Of a stretch of DNA of 64,000 nt, positions 51,391 through 60,165 are shown piece by piece. Source of the stretch: Sphingomonas aquatilis (lineage in GTDB: Bacteria > Pseudomonadota > Alphaproteobacteria > Sphingomonadales > Sphingomonadaceae); assembly GCF_014196115.1 (NCBI RefSeq), contig NZ_JACIDB010000002.1, positions 186,001-250,000 of the forward strand, read 5' to 3'. The position numbers were made by a program, and so were the translations under genes. The notes beneath the pieces were generated by a model, which saw nothing but the letters and a program-made list of their open reading frames with translations, ran no database searches and was not told the DNA's origin. Position 1 is the stretch's first letter; every line of letters starts with the position of its first letter.

Positions 51391-52778
51391 GCGCGGGGGC
51401 GCGCCCGCTCGGCGATATAGGCCGTCACCGCCTCGAACGTGCCGGGCAGGTGGGCGCAACGCTCTTCGCGATCGAACAGGTCGCCGACGCGGGCCGGCAG
51501 CGCAGGACGCTGGCCGGTCGCACGCTCCACTGCATCGCCGAACTTGGCGGGGTGGGCGGTGGCGAGCGTCACCATCGGCGCATCGCCCGCCTGCGCGCGT
51601 GCGGCGGCGAGGGCAATGGCGGTGTGCGGGTCGACGATCTGGCCCGCCGCGTCGTGCGCCCAGCGCATCGCCAGCGTCATGTCGTCCAGGTCGACGCGGG
51701 CGCTGGCGAACAGCGAGGCACCGGTCTGCTGCGCATTGCTGAGCCGCATCGCGCCGCTCGATTCGAAGCCACGCATCTGGTCGGCCAGCGCGGCGCCGTC
51801 GCGCCCGCCGAGGTCGAACAGCAGGCGTTCGAAATTGGAGCTGACCTGGATGTCCATCGACGGCGTCGGCGTCTGCTGGACAATGCCCTTGCTGTAATCG
51901 CCCGCCGACAGCGCGCGGTGCAGGATGTCATTGACGTTGGTCGCGACGATCAGCTTGGCGACCGGCAGGCCCATCCTCGCCGCGACATAGCCGGCGAAGA
52001 CGTCGCCGAAATTGCCGGTCGGCACCGAAAAGGCGACGGCGCGGTCGGGCGCGCCGAGGCGGACCGCGGCGTAGAAATAATAGACCACCTGCGCCATCAG
52101 CCGCGCCCAGTTGATCGAATTGACCGCGGACAAATGGAAACGCCCGGAGAAACCGGGATCGTTGAACATCGCCTTCACCAGCGCCTGCGCGGTGTCGAAG
52201 TCGCCGTCGATCGCGATGTTATGGACGTTGGGGGCGAGCACCGTCGTCATCTGGCGGCGCTGCACGTCGCTGACCCGGCCATGCGGGTGAAGCATGAAGA
52301 TATCGACGCCGGCACGCCCCGCCAGCGCATCGATCGCCGCCGATCCGGTGTCGCCGCTGGTCGCGCCGACGATGGTCAGATGGTCGTTGCTGCCCTTGAG
52401 GAAGCGTTCGAACAGGAGGCCGAGCAGCTGCAAGGCCACGTCCTTGAACGCGAGCGTCGGGCCGTGGAACAGTTCGAGCAGCCACTGGTCGTGGTCGAGC
52501 TGGACGAGCGGCGTGACCGCGGCATGCGCGAAACGGCCATAGGCCTGCGTACAGAGCTCTTTCAACTCGGCCGGCGTCAGCGCGTCGCCGATGAAGGGCG
52601 TCATCACCGCGACTGCGGTATCGACATAGGACAGGCCGGCGAGGTCCGCGATCTGCTCGCGCGTGAAGCTGGGCCACGCGTCGGGCAGGTACAGGCCGCC
52701 GTCCGACGCCAAGCCGGCGAGGGTGACGTCGCGGAAATCGAGGGCGGGAGCGGCCCCGCGGGTGCTGACGTAGCGCAT
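51387..52778 (-). CDS. thrC: Threonine synthase
   Basis: 463 residues, PLP enzyme converting O-phosphohomoserine to threonine. N-terminal MRYVSTRG, the PLP lysine in PTLAFKDVALQ, GATSGDTGSAA (phosphate loop), SVPTGNFGDVFAGY, and PTPSMDIQVSSNFERLLFDL typical of the long-form (class I) enzyme. ATG 52778 was chosen because homologues begin at MRYVSTRG; the open frame upstream is low-complexity Pro/Arg and not conserved in type. Confidence 0.95.
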   Translation of the reverse strand: MRYVSTRGAAPALDFRDVTLAGLASDGGLYLPDAWPSFTREQIADLAGLSYVDTAVAVMTPFIGDALTPAELKELCTQAYGRFAHAAVTPLVQLDHDQWLLELFHGPTLAFKDVALQLLGLLFERFLKGSNDHLTIVGATSGDTGSAAIDALAGRAGVDIFMLHPHGRVSDVQRRQMTTVLAPNVHNIAIDGDFDTAQALVKAMFNDPGFSGRFHLSAVNSINWARLMAQVVYYFYAAVRLGAPDRAVAFSVPTGNFGDVFAGYVAARMGLPVAKLIVATNVNDILHRALSAGDYSKGIVQQTPTPSMDIQVSSNFERLLFDLGGRDGAALADQMRGFESSGAMRLSNAQQTGASLFASARVDLDDMTLAMRWAHDAAGQIVDPHTAIALAAARAQAGDAPMVTLATAHPAKFGDAVERATGQRPALPARVGDLFDREERCAHLPGTFEAVTAYIAERARPRA

Positions 52779-53506
52779 GGCGGCTGGGTAGCGGCGCGGG
52801 CGCGACGGGGCAACGGCGGGTTTTCTTGGGCGTGGTGCGGCTGGGCTATCGGCGTGCGAACGCGGCGGCGGCGTGCCGATTCGCGGCGATTCGGGCGCGG
52901 AAGTGGACGAAGTGGACGGTACGTAAGTGTCGAAATCGCCCATCGGCCCAGTGCGGGAGGGCACGGGGACGGCAAAGCGACGGTCGGACATGCCGCCGTC
53001 ATAGCGGATCGGCGGCGTGTAGGACAGACGGGCGATGGCGGCGGGGCCGCGCGGCGTCGACGGGTCTGCAGTCTCGCTGCGCCGGATCGCCATGCTTCGT
53101 GTCGGTGATTCACGCGAAGACGCTAAGACGCGAAGAAGAAGAGGGTTGTTCACGCGGAGGCGCGGAGGACGCAGAGGGGGGTGCGCCTGCCGCGTCGGTG
53201 GGCTGCTTTCCTACGGCCGAGCGAGACAAGAACAGTGCGCCGCGGCGCACGAGAGACCTCCGCGTCCTGCGCGCCTCCGCGTGAACGGTCTTTCCTTTGC
53301 GTCTTCGCGTCTTCGCGTGAAGGAATGCCGATCCGTCCTGGTGGGTAAGTGATTGGCTTTGCCTTGTCTCGAAACCCTCCGCGCCTTGGCGTGACACCGG
53401 ACTGTCATGGTGCTGGAGGCGCATGACTATCGAAGGGGCGATTGGCGCCGGCCCGGCGAACGGATTAGACGATCGGCCACCCCGTTCGTTATCGAGGCGC
53501 TATCCC
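52779..53506. other. 728-base gene-free stretch upstream of thrC
   Basis: No convincing gene. 52779-53108 is open on the minus strand in the thrC frame, but the translation is Pro/Ser/Arg-rich and has no recognisable domain; it probably holds the thrC promoter. 53109-53322 is a nested palindromic repeat. 53323-53506 is leader sequence for the DUF1993 gene, with a partial arm-like CCTCCGCGCCTTGGCGTGA. This is where sphingomonads often have the SURF1 operon directly abutting thrC. Confidence 0.6.
53109..53322. repeat. Nested double palindromic repeat
   Basis: Outer arms (TTCACGCGAAGACGCTAAG on the left, CTTCGCGTCTTCGCGTGAA on the right) enclose a second, related palindrome at 53149-53285 with arms TTCACGCGGAGGCGCGGAGG and GCGCGCCTCCGCGTGAA. 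The outer arms match the repeat at 15697. The second element appears to have inserted in the first. Confidence 0.8.
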
Positions 53507-54067
53507 ATGACCCTCCCCGACCTGTTGCTGCCGACCTATGCCCAGATGCTGCGCGCGCTGTCGTCGTGGCTCGAAAAGGCGGGCGCGGGGCGGGAGGATG
53601 GTGGGGATGGGCTGCTGATTGCGCGGCTGGCGCCGGACATGTTCCCGCTGGCGACGCAGGTGCGCTTCGCCTGCGTGCAGGCCTATGAGGGCGTCGCCCG
53701 GCTGCGCGACGCGCCGCTGCCCGATGTGGTGCAGACGTTGCTCGCCGAGGGACGCGGCGCGGCCGAGGCGCCGGGGACGCTGGCCGACGCGCAGGCGCGG
53801 ATCGCCGAGACCATCGCGATGGTCGAGGGGGCGGCGGGGGCGATGCCGGCGGTCGATCCGGCGCGCGCGATCGCGCATGCGCTGCCGCAGGGCATGATCT
53901 TCGATCTCAGCGCCGAGCAATATGCCCGCGACTGGGCGATCCCGCAGTTCTATTTCCACGTCATGACCGCCTATGCGATCCTGCGGGCCGAGGGCGCGAC
54001 GCTGGGCAAGGCAGATTATGTCGCGCACATGTTCGCCTATCTGCGCCCCGGCACGATGCGCGGATGA
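53507..54067 (+). CDS. DUF1993-family protein
   Basis: 186 residues, helical, resembling DUF1993 (DinB-like four-helix bundle): PTYAQMLRALSSWLEKAG at the start, PLATQVRFACVQAYEGVARL, then FDLSAEQYARDWAIPQFYFHVMTAYAILR. Function unknown. ATG 53507 has GAGG nine bases upstream; the longer frame has no conserved character. It is the first of three genes separating thrC from the cytochrome oxidase block. Confidence 0.8.
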   Translation: MTLPDLLLPTYAQMLRALSSWLEKAGAGREDGGDGLLIARLAPDMFPLATQVRFACVQAYEGVARLRDAPLPDVVQTLLAEGRGAAEAPGTLADAQARIAETIAMVEGAAGAMPAVDPARAIAHALPQGMIFDLSAEQYARDWAIPQFYFHVMTAYAILRAEGATLGKADYVAHMFAYLRPGTMRG

Positions 54068-54226
54068 GTAGGTTTGTACTCCGTCACAGACCTAATCTGC
54101 CAGAATGAGCAATTGATTGCATTTTTTTGGACAGTATCCGCCAGTTTCGGGTGAGGATGCTGACGTTCCGTGTCGTCATGACAGCAACGACAAGCTCGTC
54201 GTGAACCGAGGGACGAACCACGCATT

Positions 54227-54718
54227 ATGCCGGAACCGATCAAGCCGCCCCCCGCCCAGTTTCTGCGCGACGACGTGATCCGTGGGGGGATGGACCTGTT
54301 GCTGTTTGCGCACAAATCGCACCTGCGCCATTCCGATGCCGAACTGACCGCCATGGGGCTGGGCCGGGCGCATCATCGCTGCCTGTATTTCGTCGGACGG
54401 CGACCCAATCTGTCGGTGGGCGAGTTGCTGGGGCTCTTGGGCGTGACCAAACAGTCGCTGGGCCGGGTGCTCGGCGCGCTGATCGACAACGGCCTGATCG
54501 AACAGCGCCCGGGCGAGGCGGATCGCCGCCAGCGCCTGCTGCGCCTGACGCCGGCGGGTGAGGATCTGGAGCGTCGCCTGTTCAGCGGGCTGCACGCCAA
54601 CATGAGTCGCGCCTATGCCGCCTCGGGTGAAGAGGCCGTCAGCGGCTATTGGACGATGATGCAGAATCTGATGAGCGACGACGCGCAGGCGCAGTTCAAG
54701 GCTTTCCACGCGGGGTGA
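54227..54718 (+). CDS. MarR-family regulator, PetP-like
   Basis: 163 residues. Helix-rich dimerisation ends flank a winged helix: HRCLYFVGRRPNLSVGELLGLL, recognition helix TKQSLGRVLGALIDNGL, wing RPGEADRRQRLLRLT. The block LGRAHHRCLYFV is typical of PetP-type regulators. Target unknown. It follows the DUF1993 gene by 159 bases that contain no gene. Confidence 0.82.
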   Translation: MPEPIKPPPAQFLRDDVIRGGMDLLLFAHKSHLRHSDAELTAMGLGRAHHRCLYFVGRRPNLSVGELLGLLGVTKQSLGRVLGALIDNGLIEQRPGEADRRQRLLRLTPAGEDLERRLFSGLHANMSRAYAASGEEAVSGYWTMMQNLMSDDAQAQFKAFHAG

Positions 54719-54763
54719 GGGCGTGGGGCGGCGGTGCGCCACGCCCGCCGCCCCGTTCCGGCG

Positions 54764-55195
54764 TCAAAAGGGCAGGGGCTGCCGATCGGGTTCGACCCAG
54801 TCGCGGCGCGCGGCCACGCTGAACAGCGTATCGCGATGCCAGTGATCCAGCAGCCAGTCCGGGTTGCCTGGCCGCGATGCCATGAGCGCGGTGAGCACGC
54901 GATGCAGCGGTGCGTCCGGCGCGTAGCGCTCCAGATAGTGCGCCGCGGCCCGCATCGACGCGCAGGTGATGGTGTGATGGTAGCCGCTGCTATCGGTGTT
55001 GGCGGTGAGCGTCGCGTCATTGTAGCGCGAGATCAGCGTCCGCATGCCCTGCGGCGTGGCCAGGTCGGGACGATGGCGATACAGCCACAGCGCGGCGGCG
55101 AAGTGCGCGGCGTGCGTCCAGTCGCGCTTGGGTAATGTGCGATCGATTACGCCCAAAGCGATGCGGGCGATGGCCGCGTCCGTCGATATCATCAT
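54764..55195 (-). CDS. Conserved hypothetical protein
   Basis: 143 residues, no named family. Notable blocks: RDWTHAAHFAAALWLYRH, ISRYNDATLTANTDSSGYHHTIT and HRDTLFSVAARRDWVEPDRQPLPF. From memory, similar N-T-D-S-S-G-Y-H proteins occur across proteobacteria as uncharacterised. His/Asp/Tyr conservation suggests an enzyme or metal protein, but no function is claimed. ATG 55195 with GGAAGG six bases upstream. It lies 33 bases past the hairpin-T-tract at 55229-55253. Confidence 0.7.
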   Translation of the reverse strand: MMISTDAAIARIALGVIDRTLPKRDWTHAAHFAAALWLYRHRPDLATPQGMRTLISRYNDATLTANTDSSGYHHTITCASMRAAAHYLERYAPDAPLHRVLTALMASRPGNPDWLLDHWHRDTLFSVAARRDWVEPDRQPLPF

Positions 55196-55228
55196 GCTTG
55201 GCCTTCCTTCGTCAGGCCCGACTGGCAC

Positions 55229-55253
55229 AAAAAACCCCGCCGGTCGGGCGGGG
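55229..55253 (-). terminator. Rho-independent terminator for the SURF1 operon
   Basis: On the minus strand CCCCGCC-CGACC-GGCGGGG forms a seven-pair GC stem with a five-base loop, followed by TTTTTT (55234-55229). It ends minus-strand transcripts coming from the cytochrome oxidase assembly genes. It also sits 33 bases before the next minus-strand gene, so attenuation is possible. Confidence 0.75.
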
Positions 55254-55411
55254 TGGGTCGTGTCGGGACGGATAGGATGGTCAGCCGCTCCGACATCCCC
55301 ACACACGCGCGAACACCGCCGTCATGACGCGGTGATGTTGGATCGAGGCGATCGCGCAGGTCATGTCGATGGGATAAGGGACATGGGGATCGCGCTCAAG
55401 GCGGCACCCGC

Positions 55412-56008
55412 CTACCGTCGCCGGCGCAGTGCCAGCGCGTAGATCGTTGCGGCGATGGCGGCGAAGAGGAACCACTGGACGGCGTAGGACAGATGGTTGT
55501 TCGGCACCGACGACAGATCGGGCTGGCCGTTGGCGGCGAGGCCGGGGGCGGGGCGATCGGCGACGATCATCAGCCGCTGCGGCGTATGATCGAACAGCGA
55601 GCCGATCAACGAGCGGGCGTCCGGCGCATGGCTGATGAAGCCGGTTACCGGGCCGCCGGTCCAGGTGCCCTTGTAGGCGGGATCGGTGGTGGTGCCGAGC
55701 TGGACGAGCATGCCCGGCCCCTCCGCGCCCGTCGCGCAGTCCGCGATCAGGCGGAAGCCGGCCTTGCCCGCGCCGGCGAGCCGCTGACCGGTGACGCGGA
55801 CGCACAGGCCCGAGGCGCGGCGGAACAGCAGGCGGTCGTCGGGGAATTGCGGGAAGGCGATGGGCGGCTTGGCTGGGTTGGCGGCGAGCTGCGCGAGATA
55901 CGCCTCCTTCTTCGGCGCGCGGTCGAGCAGCTGCCAGAGGCCGAGGCCGATCATCGCGGCCACCGCGAGCGCGACGACGATAGTGGGGATCAGGGGAATG
56001 CGCTTCAT
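55412..56008 (-). CDS. SURF1-family cytochrome oxidase biogenesis protein
   Basis: 198 residues. Two transmembrane helices, near the N-terminus (IPTIVVALAVAAMIGLGLWQLL) and C-terminus (AVQWFLFAAIAATIYALAL), flank a periplasmic domain. The LGLWQL and NNHLSYAVQWF motifs are SURF1 hallmarks. It assists haem a insertion into oxidase subunit I. ATG overlaps the DUF983 stop. Last gene of the operon before the terminator. Confidence 0.92.
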   Translation of the reverse strand: MKRIPLIPTIVVALAVAAMIGLGLWQLLDRAPKKEAYLAQLAANPAKPPIAFPQFPDDRLLFRRASGLCVRVTGQRLAGAGKAGFRLIADCATGAEGPGMLVQLGTTTDPAYKGTWTGGPVTGFISHAPDARSLIGSLFDHTPQRLMIVADRPAPGLAANGQPDLSSVPNNHLSYAVQWFLFAAIAATIYALALRRRR

Positions 56009-56403
56009 GGGGTGGAGTCGCTGCGGGACTCGTCGATGCGGCCTTCGCGCGCGGCGTTCCTATATTCGGCGGCGAGCAGCGCGGCCTTGGCGACGCGGAG
56101 CGACCAGATCACGCCCGCCGCGGTGACGGGAATCCAGATCAGCATGTGCAGCCACAGCGGTGGGTGCAGCGTCAGCTCGAGCGTGATCGCGCCGGCGACG
56201 ACCAATGCGCCTAGGATCAGCGTCAGGAAGGCGGCGGGCCCGTCCCCGACGTTGAAGCGGGTGAAATCCAAGCCGCAGCCCGAACAGCGATCCGCGAACT
56301 TGACCCAGCCGGCAAACAAAAGGGGCCGGCCGCAACGCGGACACAGCCCCTTCAACGCGACCTCGGCAATCGCAGGCGAGGATACGGGCGTCGGATCGGT
56401 CAT
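56005..56403 (-). CDS. DUF983 zinc-ribbon membrane protein
   Basis: 132 residues. A zinc-ribbon-like pair LCPRCGRPLLF and DRCSGCGLDF is followed by the family segment FNVGDGPAAFLTL and two membrane helices. DUF983 is regularly found between coxC and SURF1 in alphaproteobacteria; the role is unknown but probably in oxidase assembly. It ends overlapping the SURF1 start (ATGA). Confidence 0.9.
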   Translation of the reverse strand: MTDPTPVSSPAIAEVALKGLCPRCGRPLLFAGWVKFADRCSGCGLDFTRFNVGDGPAAFLTLILGALVVAGAITLELTLHPPLWLHMLIWIPVTAAGVIWSLRVAKAALLAAEYRNAAREGRIDESRSDSTP

Positions 56404-56422
56404 GCGACGCCCGTCAAACTTA

Positions 56423-57355
56423 TCAGCCGCCGTGAACCGGTGCGCCCCAGCCGCCCCAGACGTAGATGGTGACGAACAGGAACAGCCACACCACGTCGAC
56501 GAAATGCCAGTACCAGGCGGCGGCTTCGAAGCCGAAATGCTGGCGCGGCGTGAAGTCGCCCTTATAGGCGCGGATCAGGCAGACGATCAGGAAGATCGTG
56601 CCGATGAGCACGTGGAACCCGTGGAAGCCGGTCGCCATGAAGAAGGCGGCGCCGTAGTTGATGCCCTTGAACGGGAAGGGCGCGTGCATATATTCATACG
56701 CCTGGATGCTGCTGAACAGCACGCCCAGCGCGACCGTCAGCCACAGGCCCTTCAGCACGCCGTCACGGTCGCCGACGCCGAGCATGCCCCACAGGCCACG
56801 CTTCTCGCCGCCGCGCTGGTTGTGGATCAGCGCATGGTGCGCCCAGGTGACGGTGGTGCCGCTGGTCAGCAGGATCAGCGTGTTGAGCAGCGGCAGTTCG
56901 AAGGCGTTGATGACGGTCAGGCCCTTGGGGGGCCATTGCGCGGCGATCGCCGCTGCGCCTTCGGCCGCGCGCTCTACCTGGCCGTCGACGAAGGCCATGG
57001 CGGTCGGGAACAGGCTGAAATCGAAGAACGCCCAGAACCAGCCGACGAAGAACATGACTTCCGACGCGATGAACAGGATCATGCCGTAGCGGAAGTGGAG
57101 CTGGACGACGGGGGTATGGTCGCCATGATGCGCCTCGCGCACTACGTCCGCCCACCAGCTGTACATCGTGAACAGCACGCCCGCGAGGCCGGCGAAGAAG
57201 ATCCAGCCGCCGCCATTGGCCTTGTCGGCCGCCAGATGGCCGCCGTGCATCCACATGATCGCGCCGCTCGCCATCACCAACGCCGAGAGCGATCCGAACA
57301 GGGGCCAGATGCTGGGTGGCAGGATGTGATAGTCGTGATTCTTGGCGCCGGCCAT
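56423..57355 (-). CDS. coxC: Cytochrome c oxidase subunit III
   Basis: 310 residues, seven membrane segments. YHILPPSIWPLFGSL near the start, SEVMFFVGWFWAFF (conserved E), GTTVTWAHHALI, YEYMHAPF, TGFHGFHVLIGTIFLIV and the closing WHFVDVVWLFLF are diagnostic. Subunit III of aa3-type oxidase. An insertion at about 145-165 (VERAAEGAAAIAAQWPPKGL) is commonly present in alphaproteobacterial forms. Confidence 0.96.
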   Translation of the reverse strand: MAGAKNHDYHILPPSIWPLFGSLSALVMASGAIMWMHGGHLAADKANGGGWIFFAGLAGVLFTMYSWWADVVREAHHGDHTPVVQLHFRYGMILFIASEVMFFVGWFWAFFDFSLFPTAMAFVDGQVERAAEGAAAIAAQWPPKGLTVINAFELPLLNTLILLTSGTTVTWAHHALIHNQRGGEKRGLWGMLGVGDRDGVLKGLWLTVALGVLFSSIQAYEYMHAPFPFKGINYGAAFFMATGFHGFHVLIGTIFLIVCLIRAYKGDFTPRQHFGFEAAAWYWHFVDVVWLFLFVTIYVWGGWGAPVHGG

Positions 57356-57471
57356 GGTCAGGTCCCTGTTCTCTTATCCTCTTTGGGGCGGGACCCTAAG
57401 GCCCAAACGCCCCTAGAACAAGGTCGTGGCGGTGACGATTTTAGCGCCCGGCGCAGGACGGTGGCCGTCGA

Positions 57472-58056
57472 TCAGGATTCCGATGCCGTCTGCGCCCGGC
57501 CGGGGGTCTTGCCGGCATCGGCGGGATAGAAGGTGTAAGACAGCGTGATCGTCTCGACATCCGACGCGTCGGGGTCGTCCATGATCTTGGGATCGACGAA
57601 GAAGATGACCGGCATGCGCTGCGTCTCGCCGGGCTTCAGCGTCTGCTGCGTGAAACAGAAGCACTGGATCTTGGTGAAATATTTGCCAGCCTGGCTGGGC
57701 GTGACGTTGAACGTCGCGGTGCCAGTGACGGGCTTGGTGTCGAGGTTCGTCGCGGTGAAGAACGCCATGTCGCGCGCGCCGATCTTCACCGTCTCCGACC
57801 CCGCTTCGGGGCGGAAGCGCCATTTCATGCCGGGGGCGACGTTGCTGTCGAAATCGATGCGGATCAGCTTGTTGACCGCGCCGGGCGCCTCGAGCGCGCG
57901 CTGCGTCGTGCCGTTGAGGCCGGTCACCTGGCAGAACAGGCGGTAGAGCGGCACGCTGGCCCAGGCGATGCCGGTCATCACGCAGATGCCGAGCACCGCC
58001 AGCATCGCGGTGCGCAGCTGGCGGCGGGTGCCGGGATCGGTCGCCGTCCCGGTCAC
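57472..58056 (-). CDS. ctaG: CtaG/Cox11, copper insertion protein for cytochrome c oxidase
   Basis: 194 residues. An N-terminal transmembrane helix is followed by VPLYRLFCQVTGLNGTTQ. The copper-binding pair is in KIQCFCFTQQTL. Delivers copper to CuB in subunit I. GTG 58056 overlaps the stop of a tiny upstream gene (GTGA). 116 bases without a gene separate it from coxC. Confidence 0.94.
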   Translation of the reverse strand: MTGTATDPGTRRQLRTAMLAVLGICVMTGIAWASVPLYRLFCQVTGLNGTTQRALEAPGAVNKLIRIDFDSNVAPGMKWRFRPEAGSETVKIGARDMAFFTATNLDTKPVTGTATFNVTPSQAGKYFTKIQCFCFTQQTLKPGETQRMPVIFFVDPKIMDDPDASDVETITLSYTFYPADAGKTPGRAQTASES

Positions 58057-58187
58057 ATGCCCTCGCGGATCTTCACGATCGCAATGGCGAAGACGAGGAT
58101 CACGAACGCGCCGAGCAGCAGCGCCATCACGCGTGCCCGCGATTGCTGGCGTGCGCGGATCAGGTCTTGGTCGTCGGGAGTCATCAT
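58053..58187 (-). CDS. 44-residue single-span membrane protein of the oxidase operon
   Basis: Short gene reading [20 protein letters not shown] followed by a transmembrane helix ([18 protein letters not shown]) and KIREGM. It starts with an ATG overlapping the cyoE stop (ATGA) and stops overlapping the ctaG GTG (GTGA), so it is locked between them. Similar tiny membrane proteins occupy this position in other alphaproteobacteria. Function unknown; likely an oxidase assembly or accessory peptide. Confidence 0.8.
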   Translation of the reverse strand: MMTPDDQDLIRARQQSRARVMALLLGAFVILVFAIAIVKIREGM

Positions 58188-59086
58188 GGCAGCACCCAGC
58201 GGTCGACGACCAATGCGCCGAACACCACGAAGAGGTAGAGGATCGAATAGCTGAACAGGCGCTTTTCGGGCTTCATGTTATCGTCGGGCTGCGTCGTGCG
58301 CGTGGCGACGATCAGCGCGAGCGCGGCGAAGATCAGCGTCGTAACGGTGGCGACCACGCCGTAGATCGCACCGGTCAGGCCGAGCGGCCAGGGCAGCAGC
58401 GCGGCGAGCGCCATCGGGATCGTGTACAGGCCGATCTGGCGCCGCGTCGTGCGTTCGCCCGCGACGACCGGCAGCATCGGCACGCCGGCGTTGGCGTAAT
58501 CGGTCTTCACGAACAGCGCGAGCGCCCAGAAATGCGGCGGCGTCCACAGGAAGACGAGGCCGAACAGCAGAACGGGGAGCAGCGCGACCTGCCCCGTCGC
58601 CGCCGCCCAGCCGATCAGCGGGGGAAAGGCGCCGGCCGCGCCGCCGATCACGATGTTCTGCGGCGTCCGGCGCTTCAGCCAGACGGTGTAGATCAGCACG
58701 TAGAACAGGATCGAGACGGTCAGGATCGCCGCAGCGGCCAGGTTGACCGCGAAATACATCAGGATGACCGAGAAGGCGGCAAGGCCGACGCCGAAGTGCA
58801 GCGCCGACTGACGGTCCATCCGGCCATCGGGCAGCGGCCGCTTCTGCGTGCGGCGCATCTTGGCGTCGAGGTCCGCCTCATACCATTGGTTGAGCGCCCC
58901 CGCCGCGCCGGCGCCCAGTGCGATGCACAGGATCGCGGTAAAGCCGATCACCGGATGCACGCCCACGGGCGCCGCCAGCATGCCGCACAGGCCGGTGAAC
59001 ACGACGAGCGTCATCACGCGCGGCTTGGTGAGCGCGAGGAAATCGCGCCAGTCGGCTGGCGGCAAAAGAGGCGTCGCGGCGGTCAT
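58184..59086 (-). CDS. cyoE: Protoheme IX farnesyltransferase (haem O synthase)
   Basis: 300 residues, UbiA-type polytopic prenyltransferase. The first Asp-rich motif is [21 protein letters not shown]. The second loop has [24 protein letters not shown], then [23 protein letters not shown]. Adds farnesyl to haem b for aa3 or bo3 oxidases. ATG 59086 chosen; ATG 59107 possible. coxA and coxB, often directly upstream, are absent; a divergent redox-enzyme gene lies there. Confidence 0.95.
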   Translation of the reverse strand: MTAATPLLPPADWRDFLALTKPRVMTLVVFTGLCGMLAAPVGVHPVIGFTAILCIALGAGAAGALNQWYEADLDAKMRRTQKRPLPDGRMDRQSALHFGVGLAAFSVILMYFAVNLAAAAILTVSILFYVLIYTVWLKRRTPQNIVIGGAAGAFPPLIGWAAATGQVALLPVLLFGLVFLWTPPHFWALALFVKTDYANAGVPMLPVVAGERTTRRQIGLYTIPMALAALLPWPLGLTGAIYGVVATVTTLIFAALALIVATRTTQPDDNMKPEKRLFSYSILYLFVVFGALVVDRWVLP

Positions 59087-59254
59087 GATCGCCCCGGCTA
59101 TACCCATAGCGCGGGGGTTGGGGAAGGGCGCCGCACGTATCGTGCTGATCCAGGTCAAGCACCCCCGAAATGGCGGGAACGATAGCTGAAACAGGCGGTT
59201 AGCCTGACCTATTAGGCCGCCCGTACGGCGGCACAGGTTCGAGGGGATGAAGCA

Positions 59255-60148
59255 GTGGCAACCCGTATCATCGACGCCGGTATTCCGGTGTCGCAATTCC
59301 TAACCGACAGTTTTCAGCGCGGCCTCGCCCATTGGAACCGCGAGCGACTGGAGCCGGGCTTCCCGACTAGCGACTGGCAGCGCACGCTGGATCGCGACGT
59401 GCGGATGCAGCGGCTGGAAGGCGGTTTCCTGGAGGAACTGCGCGCGGAGGTGGCGGAGGAGGCTGCCGCAGCGCCGACCGACGTCGAGGGCTTCATCGCC
59501 TGGTTCGAGGCGCTGAAGGCGAGCGGCCCGGGGCAGCAGGACGCGCTGTTTCCGTGGCTGGCGCAGGAAGCGAACCTCGACCAGCTGCGCTGGTTCTTCG
59601 AGCAGGAAGCGGCGGGTGAGGCGGGGTTCGACGATCTCGTCGCGATGACGCAGGTGAAGCTGCCGACGCTCCCCAAGCTGGAGTTGGCGCGCAATTATTG
59701 GGACGAAATGGGCCGGGGCAATGCCAAGGGCATGCACGGGCCGATGCTCGATGCTTTGGTCGAGACGCTGGCGGTGAACCCGGTGATCGAGAACACCTTG
59801 TGGCAGAGCCTGGCGCTGGCCAATGCCATGACTGCGATGGCGACCAACCGCCGCTATGCGTGGCAATCGGTGGGCGCGCTCGGCGTGATCGAGTTGACCG
59901 CGCCGGATCGCTCTGCGGCGACCGCGAAGGGGCTGCGACGACTGGGCTTTTCCGACAAGGAACGCCGCTATTTCGATCTGCATGCGGTGCTCGACATCAA
60001 GCACAGCGAGGATTGGAACCGCGAGGCGATCCGCCCGGCGGTGGAGGAAGACCCGCGCCGCGCGACCGCGATGGCGGAGGGCGCGCTGATCCGGTTGAGG
60101 TGCGGCGAGCGGTGTTTCGAGGCGTATCGCGCGGTGTTGATGGGGTGA
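59255..60148 (+). CDS. Iron-containing redox enzyme-like protein (haem-oxygenase fold)
   Basis: 297 residues, all-helical. The pattern [21 protein letters not shown] (H-x6-H-x3-W) and [18 protein letters not shown] resemble the PF14518 haem-oxygenase-like di-iron oxidase group. Members act in varied biosynthetic oxidations; the substrate here is unknown. GTG 59255 with GAGGGG upstream. Divergent from cyoE over 168 bases with no other gene. Confidence 0.75.
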   Translation: MATRIIDAGIPVSQFLTDSFQRGLAHWNRERLEPGFPTSDWQRTLDRDVRMQRLEGGFLEELRAEVAEEAAAAPTDVEGFIAWFEALKASGPGQQDALFPWLAQEANLDQLRWFFEQEAAGEAGFDDLVAMTQVKLPTLPKLELARNYWDEMGRGNAKGMHGPMLDALVETLAVNPVIENTLWQSLALANAMTAMATNRRYAWQSVGALGVIELTAPDRSAATAKGLRRLGFSDKERRYFDLHAVLDIKHSEDWNREAIRPAVEEDPRRATAMAEGALIRLRCGERCFEAYRAVLMG

Positions 60149-60165
60149 AGGTCGCGTAACGTAAC

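Noticed and set aside
55493..57529. 678-codon + strand frame antisense to SURF1, DUF983 and coxC
   Set aside because: Spans three well-identified genes on the other strand and shows no recognisable domain.
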